Under the pieces are notes generated by a model. The model saw only the letters and a program-made list of their open reading frames with translations, made no database searches and was not told the origin of the DNA. The position numbers and the translations under genes were made by a program. A stretch of DNA of 12,450 bases, from positions 1 to 12,450 of the forward strand of contig CAVLAC010000063.1 of NCBI GenBank assembly GCA_963661055.1, given 5' to 3'. The DNA is from UBA1067 sp963661055 (GTDB taxonomy: Bacteria; Verrucomicrobiota; Kiritimatiellia; RFP12; UBA1067). This document shows, piece by piece, positions 1-6,007 of the stretch. Position 1 is the stretch's first letter, and each line of letters opens with the position of its first letter.

Positions 1-32
1 CTTAGCGTTCTTTGCGTTGAAACAAGCAACTA

Positions 33-65
33 ACAACTAAAGTCTAAGAAAGGACTAACAAAATG
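33..65 (+). promoter_or_regulatory. Leader and ribosome binding site of first small gene
   Basis: The 13-nt string ACAACTAAAGTCT at 33-45 recurs exactly at 768-780, upstream of the gene at 797. It is followed by AAGAAAGGA (46-54), with AAAGGA 8 nt before the ATG at 63. The same AAAGGA-type site is found at most genes in the window, so this is the normal Shine-Dalgarno form here. The shared leader suggests that the two small genes are related in origin or regulation. Confidence 0.55.
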
Positions 66-248
66 AGAATGACGAACAAAGAAATGAATCAGCTCGTCCA
101 TTGGGCTGGGCGTGCTCAGTGCGAGCTTATGCGGCTACGCCAGTTGGCGGAAGAGCATTGGGAGGCTGTGAACAGCGAAGCCCTGACTTCAGTGTGCCGC
201 GCGGCATCCTCGGTGATTGCCGAATTTGTGAAGGAGGCGACGCGGTGA
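63..248 (+). CDS. Small hypothetical protein, 61 aa
   Basis: I do not recognise this protein. It is predicted to be largely helical, with charged and alanine-rich stretches, no signal peptide and no membrane segment. The start at 63 is supported by AAGAAAGGA 8 nt upstream. The gene lies in the same direction as the small genes at 539 and 797 and shares a 13-nt leader with the latter. The stretch CAGTTGGCGG inside it (141-150) is one member of the CAGTTGG/CCAACTG motif cluster that continues through the following gap. A small plasmid-, phage- or island-derived gene would fit, but nothing in the sequence proves that. The main support is the ribosome binding site and the shared leader, since the frame is short. 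Confidence 0.5.
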   Translation: MRMTNKEMNQLVHWAGRAQCELMRLRQLAEEHWEAVNSEALTSVCRAASSVIAEFVKEATR

Positions 249-284
249 AAAGCACCCTCGCGCCCCGCTTAGGCGGAGCCCTTT

Positions 285-304
285 ATACGCGTGCCCGCGC
301 GTAT
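285..304. repeat. 7-bp perfect hairpin after first small gene
   Basis: ATACGCG at 285-291 and CGCGTAT at 298-304 are perfect inverse complements around a 6-nt loop. It lies 37 nt after the stop of the gene ending at 248. No T-run follows, so it could be a weak terminator or a protein-binding site. Confidence 0.5.
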
Positions 305-314
305 TATAGGAATT

Positions 315-480
315 CAGTTGGCAGTTACAGTAGGCCCCACACCAACTGTAAATAACACACACACAAAGAAACCAACTGAGTTGTTACCTACCCTAACCAA
401 CTGTAACTGTAACTGCAACTGTGGGGGTGGAGGGGGTGACGCCTCTGCCAGTTGGCGAGGGCAGGTCACAGCTCAGTTGG
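315..480. repeat. Iterated CCAACTG/CAGTTGG motif cluster
   Basis: This fills most of the 284-nt gene-free stretch 249-532. CCAACTG occurs at 342-348, 372-378 and 397-403. Its reverse complement CAGTTGG occurs at 315-321, 449-455 and 474-480, and once more inside the preceding gene at 141-147. The 16-nt stretch at 315-330 pairs with 407-421 except for one unpaired base, and 401-421 is a run of AACTG units spaced 6 nt apart. The layout resembles iterons or an array of binding sites (origin, operator or recombination site). No gene is convincing in this gap. Confidence 0.6.
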
Positions 481-538
481 GATGTTTGTTTGGTTTGGTT
501 GAGGGTTCGCCTTCGCGGACTCGGAAAGGAAAATGAAA

Positions 539-775
539 ATGCAAGTCGAAGAAATGATCTGGACCTCAGATCCAGTCAAGGTCGCCGTCAAGCTGTTCGG
601 CGGTACGGACGACAATCGTCGCCTCTGGGGCTGGTACTGTAAGCGCCTCGGACGCGATAGGTTCCGTGAGCTTCTGTTTCAGAAGTTCCGTGAGAACAAG
701 GTGGATGGCGAGCCACGGAATCCGCCAGCGGCATTCCAGGCGATGCTTTGCAAGGTGCTACCGAAATACAACTAA
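539..775 (+). CDS. Small basic hypothetical protein, 78 aa
   Basis: I do not recognise this protein. It is short, charged and basic, with no signal peptide. The C-terminal half reads as a run of helices, and the segment GEPRNPPAAFQAMLCK faintly recalls the 'NPAAF' tail helices seen in some replication or phage accessory proteins; that is only an impression. The ATG at 539 was chosen over the one at 533 because GGAAAGGA ends at 530, only 2 nt before 533 but 8 nt before 539, matching the spacing at the gene at 63. It is preceded by the CCAACTG motif cluster and ends 21 nt before the next small gene, so the two may be co-transcribed. Confidence 0.6.
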   Translation: MQVEEMIWTSDPVKVAVKLFGGTDDNRRLWGWYCKRLGRDRFRELLFQKFRENKVDGEPRNPPAAFQAMLCKVLPKYN

Positions 776-799
776 AGTCTGAAAGGAAACTAAAAAATG
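768..799 (+). promoter_or_regulatory. Duplicated leader and ribosome binding site
   Basis: ACAACTAAAGTCT (768-780) is identical to 33-45. It overlaps the stop codon of the preceding gene and is followed by GAAAGGA (781-787), 9 nt before the ATG at 797. The two leaders then run on with a few differences into the AAAATG start region, which looks like a duplicated translation-start cassette. Confidence 0.55.
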
Positions 800-1363
800 A
801 ATGAACAAGTAAATGAACAAGCAAGCGCGGCAAATGACGTGCAAATTGAAAATTGGGTCGCAGGGCAAATTCGCGCGGCGATTCTCCTGGGGCTGAGCCT
901 CTACACGAAGCAAGCCGCCGCCGAGAAGGCGGGCATTGTGGGTGGCAACGGGGTCAACGCCGTCGCCCTCGAATGTGCCGCGTATGTCGAAGCGGCAATT
1001 TGGCGCCTCAAGTCCGTGCAAGAGAACGGCGGGCAAGGGACGCGGGCCCTTGCGGGCGGCTTCGCCGTTGCCTTCGGCAACCTACCCTTCGAAGCAGAGC
1101 TTCTTCGGCGCATCTCCCGCCCTACCAAGCCCAACAGCGAATCGCAGGTAGGGGGCGGAGTCCCTTCCGCCCCGCAAGACAAAAAAGTCAACCTCGTTGT
1201 TGCGATTGAAGGGTTCTTGGCGGCGGAGCACGCGGCGGGACGCATCGCGGCACTTGGCTATTGGAGCGCCGAGAATCAGTGGGTCAGCAAAACTGCCGCG
1301 CAATTCGTGAAAGACCTGAAGTCCGCCTACGCCCAACGCGCCGCGATTCGCCACGCGAAGTAG
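797..1363 (+). CDS. Hypothetical alanine-rich helical protein, 188 aa
   Basis: I do not recognise this protein. It begins with a polar N-terminus (about residues 1-17), followed by a mostly helical alanine-rich region to about residue 107. A polar linker follows, then a second helical region from about residue 130. No signal peptide or convincing membrane segment is seen. The linker contains residues 118-126 (VGGGVPSAP), encoded by a reverse-orientation copy of the 30-bp palindromic element (1147-1175), so those residues are probably a late insertion rather than part of the fold. The start at 797 is supported by GAAAGGA upstream. A strong hairpin directly after the stop suggests the transcript ends here. 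It forms a cluster with the two preceding small genes, of unknown role. Confidence 0.75.
   Translation: MNEQVNEQASAANDVQIENWVAGQIRAAILLGLSLYTKQAAAEKAGIVGGNGVNAVALECAAYVEAAIWRLKSVQENGGQGTRALAGGFAVAFGNLPFEAELLRRISRPTKPNSESQVGGGVPSAPQDKKVNLVVAIEGFLAAEHAAGRIAALGYWSAENQWVSKTAAQFVKDLKSAYAQRAAIRHAK
1147..1175 (-). repeat. Palindromic element copy, reverse orientation, in gene
   Basis: The reverse complement of this 29-nt stretch is identical to the unit at 7811-7839. The arms are TCCGCCCC/GGGGCGGA around the loop that reads AGGGAC on the - strand. It is read in frame by the host gene from the opposite strand to the other copies, giving VGGGVPSAP in a linker. Confidence 0.9.
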
Positions 1364-1364
1364 C

Positions 1365-1385
1365 GGTCACGCGGGACGCGTGACC
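1365..1385 (+). terminator. Strong hairpin, terminator-like
   Basis: GGTCACGCG (1365-1373), loop GGA, then CGCGTGACC (1377-1385) form a perfect 9-bp GC-rich stem immediately after the stop codon at 1363. The downstream tract is only moderately T-rich (CCCTTTGATCTTT), so termination may be imperfect. Confidence 0.6.
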
Positions 1386-1410
1386 CGACCCTTTGATCTT
1401 TGACAATTGA

Positions 1411-1543
1411 ATATTAGGCGCGAGCCTGCAAAATGCTCTTAAATTGGGCTTAAGGGCGCATTGACAGATCAAATCAAAATATGCTATAATATGACTCATC
1501 TGACGAGTTAAAGGTGGAATCTTGAGGATTATCCGCCTAATAT
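1411..1543. promoter_or_regulatory. 10-bp inverted repeat bracketing hipBA promoter
   Basis: ATATTAGGCG at 1411-1420 and CGCCTAATAT at 1534-1543 are exact inverse complements, one about 40 nt upstream of the -35 box and the other just before the hipB start. HipB-type antitoxins bind several operators around their own promoter and can bend the DNA between them. This pair is a candidate for such sites, but the E. coli operator consensus (TATCC, 8 nt, GGATA) is not present. A smaller inverted repeat, CTTAA (1438-1442)/TTAAG (1450-1454), lies just upstream of the -35. Confidence 0.5.
1461..1490 (+). promoter_or_regulatory. Consensus sigma-70 type promoter of hipBA
   Basis: TTGACA (1461-1466) and TATAAT (1485-1490) both match consensus exactly and are 18 nt apart. 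The -10 is preceded by TGC, an extended -10. Transcription would start near 1497, leaving a leader of about 55 nt before the hipB ATG. A promoter this strong suits an autorepressed toxin-antitoxin operon. Confidence 0.8.
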
Positions 1544-1551
1544 GACGAATT

Positions 1552-1887
1552 ATGTTTGAACTGACTGACACAGTTGATGAGATTCTATCTGGCTTGGGTG
1601 CTCGACTTGCCGAGCACCGTCAGAGTCGTCGTTTGACGCAAGAGGAACTTGCGCAACGCGCTGGGCTATCTAAGCGCACGGTCGAGCGACTAGAGCATGC
1701 GACGGCAGATGTGCGCCTATCCGCCTTTGTCGCTGTATGTCAGACTTTGGGCTTGACCGAGGGATTTGACGCGCTCATACATGCAGTTGAATTGGGTCCG
1801 CTTGCATTGGCTAAAGGCGAGCGACTGCCCAAGCGCATCCGAAAGTCGCATCAAAAGGCGAATGCGATTTGGAAGGAGTCGACGTGA
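1552..1887 (+). CDS. hipB: HipB-like antitoxin, XRE-family DNA-binding protein
   Basis: This is an XRE/Cro-type helix-turn-helix protein of 111 aa. The HTH covers about residues 15-70, with TQEELAQRAGLSKRTVERLE spanning the two DNA-contacting helices. The C-terminal tail (about residues 88-111) is strongly basic. In hipBA systems HipB neutralises the HipA kinase and represses its own operon; both roles are inferred here from the adjacent hipA-like gene, the 4-nt overlap with it, and the consensus promoter flanked by inverted repeats. No clear Shine-Dalgarno site precedes the ATG at 1552, in contrast to the downstream gene, so translation initiation may be weak or use another signal. It is slightly longer than E. 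coli HipB (88 aa). Confidence 0.85.
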   Translation: MFELTDTVDEILSGLGARLAEHRQSRRLTQEELAQRAGLSKRTVERLEHATADVRLSAFVAVCQTLGLTEGFDALIHAVELGPLALAKGERLPKRIRKSHQKANAIWKEST

Positions 1888-3164
1888 TTGAATCAGCGGA
1901 TGTAATTCTTTGGGGGACGCGCATTGGTTGCGTCATTCGTCGCGACGGTGCGCCCTATGCGGAATTTGAGTATGCCCCTGATTTTATGGGGTGTGGCATT
2001 GAACCCTCGCCGATAGAAATGCCAGTAGCGTCGCAGGTCTATAAATTCCCTTCGCTCTCCTACGCATCGTTTCATGGGCTACCAGGATTGCTGTCTGATT
2101 CTGTGCCTGACAAGTTTGGGAATGCCGTTATTGATATTTGGCTGAAGACGCAGGGACGAGTACCTGGCAGCCTTTCGCCGATTGAGCGCCTTTGTTATAC
2201 GGGTAGTCGAGGTATGGGGGCTTTGGAGTACCGTCCCTCACTGTTCTCGGAAGAAGATCCAAATGAGGCTCTGCATGTCGCGGAACTCGCGCGGCTTGCC
2301 GCTAGTGTTTTGCAGTCGCGGCGCGCGGCACATGCGGAACTGATGCCTGGCATCAAACGCTACGCGCCTATTCTGCGCGTTGGTGCCTCAGCTGGTGGTG
2401 CACGCGCAAAGGCTTTGATTGGATGGAACGAGACCACGGGCGAAGTGCGGTCGGGGCAGGTTACTCTACCTGGTAATTTCGGCTACTGGCTCATTAAGTT
2501 TGACGGACTCGCTGGAAATGGCGACAAGGAAGATGATGACGCGCAAGGGTACGGATGTGTTGAATACGCCTATTCGCTTATGGCTAAGGCGGCGGGTCTT
2601 CGCATGACAGAATGTCGCTTGTGGGATAAATGCCATTTTATGACGCGGCGATTTGACCGCACGGTAGATGGACAGAAGTTACACACGCAGACATTGGGCG
2701 CACTGGCTCATTTCGACTTTAACGACCCTTTGCGTTATTCCTATGAGCAAGCTTTTCGGATTACGCGCCGCCTCGTTAATGATATTCGTGCCGAACAAGA
2801 GCTCTTTCGCCGTATGGTCTTCAATGTCCTCGCGTGGAACTGTGACGACCATGTGAAGAATATATCCTATCTGATGGATAAGTCGGGAGTATGGAGCCTT
2901 GCTCCTGCCTATGATGTTTGCTACGCTTATAATCCAAACGGAGACTGGACCTCGGGGCATCAGATGTCCGTTAATGGCAAGAAGACCGATATCAGAAGAG
3001 CGGATCTTCTTGCTGCAGGAAAAGTTGCTGGACTCAGTAAAAGCATTTGCCAAGGTATCATTGACGAAGTTCAGGCGGCTATCTGTGGATGGAAGCAATT
3101 TGCTGCTGAAGCGGGCGTGCGTGATGAATTCGTTGCTTTGATTGACAAGCGCTTGTCTTTGTGA
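1884..3164 (+). CDS. hipA: HipA-like serine/threonine kinase toxin
   Basis: This is a full-length HipA family kinase of about 426 aa (E. coli HipA has 440). The E. coli enzyme phosphorylates glutamyl-tRNA synthetase, halting translation; the target here is unknown. The N-terminal subdomain contains GLPGLLSDSVPDKFGN, a family hallmark. SAGGARAK follows, with Ser169 at the place of the autophosphorylated serine loop. The kinase core has NCDDHVKN with probable catalytic Asp321, and PAYDV with probable metal-binding Asp344. Those aspartates are 23 residues apart, as are D309 and D332 in E. coli HipA. I chose the GTG at 1884, which overlaps the hipB stop as GTGA and has GGAAGGAG 5 nt upstream; a TTG at 1869 is a weaker alternative. 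No key residue is visibly missing, so the toxin looks intact. Confidence 0.88.
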   Translation: MIESADVILWGTRIGCVIRRDGAPYAEFEYAPDFMGCGIEPSPIEMPVASQVYKFPSLSYASFHGLPGLLSDSVPDKFGNAVIDIWLKTQGRVPGSLSPIERLCYTGSRGMGALEYRPSLFSEEDPNEALHVAELARLAASVLQSRRAAHAELMPGIKRYAPILRVGASAGGARAKALIGWNETTGEVRSGQVTLPGNFGYWLIKFDGLAGNGDKEDDDAQGYGCVEYAYSLMAKAAGLRMTECRLWDKCHFMTRRFDRTVDGQKLHTQTLGALAHFDFNDPLRYSYEQAFRITRRLVNDIRAEQELFRRMVFNVLAWNCDDHVKNISYLMDKSGVWSLAPAYDVCYAYNPNGDWTSGHQMSVNGKKTDIRRADLLAAGKVAGLSKSICQGIIDEVQAAICGWKQFAAEAGVRDEFVALIDKRLSL

Positions 3165-3210
3165 CATTGCTTTCTGCTCCAGCTTTAATTTAGCCTGTTT
3201 TCTCGGATTG

Positions 3211-3220
3211 GTTTATAAAC
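3211..3220. promoter_or_regulatory. 10-bp perfect palindrome GTTTATAAAC
   Basis: A perfect AT-rich palindrome lies 61 nt upstream of the -35 box of the glycan-degradation operon, a plausible place for an activator or repressor site. It is short enough to be chance. Confidence 0.35.
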
Positions 3221-3239
3221 GCCGAAACGACAAAATCCC

Positions 3240-3256
3240 AATCTGTGAAATCTGTG
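3240..3256. repeat. Tandem AATCTGTG intergenic motif
   Basis: AATCTGTG occurs at 3240-3247 and 3249-3256 with a 9-nt period, followed by GTTAA. From memory, similar AATCTGTG(T/A)AATCTGTGG strings recur between genes in several Bacteroidota and PVC genomes. Its function is unknown. Confidence 0.4.
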
Positions 3257-3281
3257 GTTAAAGCCCTCGGGGGGAATGTTA

Positions 3282-3310
3282 TTGCCCTTGGGGCGGGATT
3301 TTGGTATAAT
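3282..3310 (+). promoter_or_regulatory. Promoter of the secreted-enzyme operon
   Basis: TTGCCC (3282-3287, four of six consensus bases) and TATAAT (3305-3310, exact) are 17 nt apart. The -10 is extended (TGG before it). Transcription would start near 3317. The five genes downstream have no gap longer than 25 nt, so this may drive all of them. AGAAGGGG lies about 8 nt before the first ATG at 3346. Confidence 0.65.
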
Positions 3311-3345
3311 GGTAAGCAACAACAATCTTAGAAGGGGTTAGTTAC

Positions 3346-5982
3346 ATGACGAGGAACTTCGTTCGACGGGGACTCTCTGTGGTTGCCGCGATTATGCTGA
3401 CGGGAATTGCCTTCGCAGGCAAGCGCCCAGTTTACTTGTATTCGGATAAAGAAACCATTACCTTGCCGTATGCATGCGAGGTGGTGAAGCATCCGTATTT
3501 TAACGAAGTGCGGGGCGCAAGGGACTGCGCCCCCTACCAAGAGGTGTGTGTCGCGAAGGCGGCGGCAGGCGAGGCGTTTGGTCCGCTTGAGCCCGGTAGC
3601 TACCTCGTGCGCGAGACAGTTGCGCCAGGGCGGGTGCGGACGCGCTACTTGGGCGTTGCCGCGCCCGGTTGGACGGTTTTGCAGTTGACGGTAGGCTCGA
3701 CAGGCGATATTCTCGATAGCGTCTTTCATTCGCGGCGCGTGCCTGTTAACTACTATGTGACGCTCGACCAAGTTCAGGCGGATACGACCTTCCTTGGCTT
3801 TGAGCGTGACTATGGTGACGCGATTTACTTGCACCTTCATCCTGACTCACTCGGGAATCTTGACCCGAAGTTCAAGACACTCAAGGCGAACTGGGACGAC
3901 TTCACGGTGCCTGAGATTGTTGACCGCCTGAAAGCGCTGGACGCGTGGATGCAGGCGTTTGGCTTTGAGCCGCTCCACGGCTTCGCGAGCTACACCCCCG
4001 CCAATACACTTATTCAAGCGATGCGCGAGGTGAAGTGGAATGTGCTCCATTCGCTCTGCCCCGAGCAGAATTGGTCCGACGGACACTGGGCCATCAATCA
4101 CTGGGGTATGCTCAATCAGCCGTATTATGTGGCGGCGGATGATTTTCGTAAGGCGGCGCATCGCGGCAGTGTCGCGGGCGAGGGGGATGTGCTTGGGATG
4201 TGCATGAATAGCTACAACCTCTATATGCCGCATGTCGTCAATTGGGGTGACAATGTTTGCTCGCCCAGCCACTTCCTGCGTTGGCATCGCAGTGTGGAGA
4301 CGGGTGATGAGCCACTTCGCTATGAGACTTTCTTTGATGACTATTTGAAAGTCGCCGAAAGTATGAAGGATGCGCCCTACTTTTTGACGACGGGCTATGA
4401 GTTCGGACGCTCCTTCGGCACGCGCTCGATGACGGTCCATAACCGCCGCGGGGCGGAATATGCGGTGGATTCGGCAAAGAATGGCGGCAAGGTCGTCTTC
4501 GCGACGGGGTATGATGTGGCGGCGTGGTACGAGCGGTTCTGCCCCTCCGCGCCCGAGAATGTCTTCACCCAGCGCGACTATCTCGCGGGTGCCCGCATTA
4601 TGGATAAGCCCATCGATTCGGGTCCGTCTATCGGCATGGAAATGCGCGACTATAAGGCGTGCTTCAGCCATCTTGAGCCAATTGCGTACTATCACTACGA
4701 TTACACCATCCCTTGGCACTTCGCGACGGCGGATACTACCGCGCCCAATGACTTCGCGATTGACGATGCCGCGCGCGTCGCTTTTTCGCGTGAGGGGACG
4801 AAGGTGCAGATTGCGGTTAAGGAACCTCTGCCGCGTGCGGTGCCCGTATGCCTCTGGGATGCACGGCTCAAGAAGCCGCTCGCGGGGATTCGCTCGTTTG
4901 AGCCGTCCGTACTAGATGACGGAAGGCTCCATACGGTCATTGAGTTGCCGAAGGGCTGGAAGGGAGAACTCGCGTTTAATGTGGTAAGCACAGGCGAGCC
5001 TGACCCAGCGGAGTTTGGCGGACTCGTCACGCCGCTGTGGCGCGTCCAGACGATAGGCGAGGGTTCGCGGCGGCGGCTCTATGCGTTCGTCGATACGCCG
5101 CTTTTGGGCGAGTGCAAGGTGACGCTTGCCCTGCCCAAGGCGTGCACGATTGATGCGCCCGAGGGGCGGCTCGGAGATTACAAGGCGGGCGACCGCGTCA
5201 CGCTCACCTTTAATACGCGGCGGACATGGTTCCGTTTCAATGGCGTAGAAGCTAGCGACATTCAGCCCGACAAGGCGGGCATCGCGGCACTTGAGGCGGC
5301 GGCAAATGAATGGAAGGCATTCTCGGCGGGTGCGGGCGCGGCACTTAAGCAGATTCAGGCTCAGGATGATGAATTCTTCCGTCAGGTAGTCCCCGCGAAT
5401 GAGGAACTTCTTTTGGATGTCGACTGCTTCGGAAACTGTGCCTTTGGCGAGAAGAGCCGCGCGAAAGCCTATGACCGCGTCGTTTTCGCGGCAAATGATA
5501 AGATTACGGCACTCGAATATTCCGACGGCGGCATTAGCCTTGGCAAGGGCAAGTCCTACTGGGTGCATCCGCGCGGACTGACCTTCCAAATTGAGGGACT
5601 CGAGTCGCTCAACTTGAAGCCGACGGATACTGTGCGCGTGCGCCTCTATGATGTCGCGGACGCGAATGAGCCGCTTTCTTATAAGTTGACGGTGAAGTCG
5701 GGCTGGAACAAGCTCATTGGCAACTTTGTTGACCCCTCGGAACTTGGCTTGCTCAAGTCCAATTCTCAGGCGAGCGAGGTTATTTGGACTCCGCTTAAGG
5801 TGCGGTCCGTCGATGGAATCTTCGCGTTTGATGTCCCTGCCGACAAGATTCAGAACGGCACGATATCCGTTGGTCTTCGCACGAATCAGAAGCAGGTTCT
5901 TGATGATTGGTATGCCGATGGCGGCTTTATTGCTCGCCTTGAACGCATTCTCGTCAGCAAAGTTTCGGCGGATGTGAAATAA
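3346..5982 (+). CDS. Large secreted protein, family not recognised, 878 aa
   Basis: A signal peptide covers residues 1-24 (RR pair, hydrophobic core, cleavage likely after AFA), so the protein is exported. I cannot assign a family. Residues about 130-420 look like a catalytic barrel: motifs include HLHP (163-166), FASYTPANT (from 213) and CPEQNW (from 238), followed by conserved-looking His/Trp/Asn-rich stretches. The pattern loosely recalls polysaccharide deacetylase or GH57-type folds, but no defining metal or catalytic triad is clear. The C-terminal third (about 670-870) is beta-rich and could be a sugar-binding domain. Residues 55-65 come from a variant copy of the 30-bp palindromic element. 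It is the first gene of an operon with a GH92 mannosidase and three esterase-like hydrolases, so a glycan-processing role is inferred. Its own promoter lies just upstream. Confidence 0.85.
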   Translation: MTRNFVRRGLSVVAAIMLTGIAFAGKRPVYLYSDKETITLPYACEVVKHPYFNEVRGARDCAPYQEVCVAKAAAGEAFGPLEPGSYLVRETVAPGRVRTRYLGVAAPGWTVLQLTVGSTGDILDSVFHSRRVPVNYYVTLDQVQADTTFLGFERDYGDAIYLHLHPDSLGNLDPKFKTLKANWDDFTVPEIVDRLKALDAWMQAFGFEPLHGFASYTPANTLIQAMREVKWNVLHSLCPEQNWSDGHWAINHWGMLNQPYYVAADDFRKAAHRGSVAGEGDVLGMCMNSYNLYMPHVVNWGDNVCSPSHFLRWHRSVETGDEPLRYETFFDDYLKVAESMKDAPYFLTTGYEFGRSFGTRSMTVHNRRGAEYAVDSAKNGGKVVFATGYDVAAWYERFCPSAPENVFTQRDYLAGARIMDKPIDSGPSIGMEMRDYKACFSHLEPIAYYHYDYTIPWHFATADTTAPNDFAIDDAARVAFSREGTKVQIAVKEPLPRAVPVCLWDARLKKPLAGIRSFEPSVLDDGRLHTVIELPKGWKGELAFNVVSTGEPDPAEFGGLVTPLWRVQTIGEGSRRRLYAFVDTPLLGECKVTLALPKACTIDAPEGRLGDYKAGDRVTLTFNTRRTWFRFNGVEASDIQPDKAGIAALEAAANEWKAFSAGAGAALKQIQAQDDEFFRQVVPANEELLLDVDCFGNCAFGEKSRAKAYDRVVFAANDKITALEYSDGGISLGKGKSYWVHPRGLTFQIEGLESLNLKPTDTVRVRLYDVADANEPLSYKLTVKSGWNKLIGNFVDPSELGLLKSNSQASEVIWTPLKVRSVDGIFAFDVPADKIQNGTISVGLRTNQKQVLDDWYADGGFIARLERILVSKVSADVK
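3510..3539 (+). repeat. Palindromic element, arm-compensated variant
   Basis: This differs from the standard 30-nt unit at two places. The arms are GGGGCGCA (3512-3519) and TGCGCCCC (3526-3533) around loop AGGGAC (3520-3525). Both changes are complementary, so the 8-bp stem is kept. It is read in a different frame from the later copies, giving RGARDCAPY. Confidence 0.9.
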
Positions 5983-6007
5983 GCAAGATATAGAAAGGAA
6001 TAAATCG

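Noticed and set aside
261..290. Degenerate palindromic-element copy in the first gap
   Set aside because: CGCCCCGC and GGCGGAGCCCTT resemble pieces of the element, but the order and arms do not match well enough to count as a copy.
853..1245. Overlapping frames on both strands within the gene at 797
   Set aside because: They have no ribosome site and improbable composition, while the 797 frame has a matching leader and terminator-like hairpin.
1400..1428. Second promoter with TTGACA at 1400-1405
   Set aside because: No acceptable -10 hexamer occurs 15-19 nt downstream; the promoter at 1461-1490 is far better.
1869..1883. TTG start for hipA giving 431 aa
   Set aside because: The GTG at 1884 has GGAAGGAG at proper spacing and forms a GTGA overlap with the hipB stop; the TTG lies next to that site instead.
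3847..4719. 290-codon open frame on the - strand
   Set aside because: It is opposite a gene with a signal peptide, promoter and ribosome site; its translation is Arg/His/Ile-rich with no recognisable domain.
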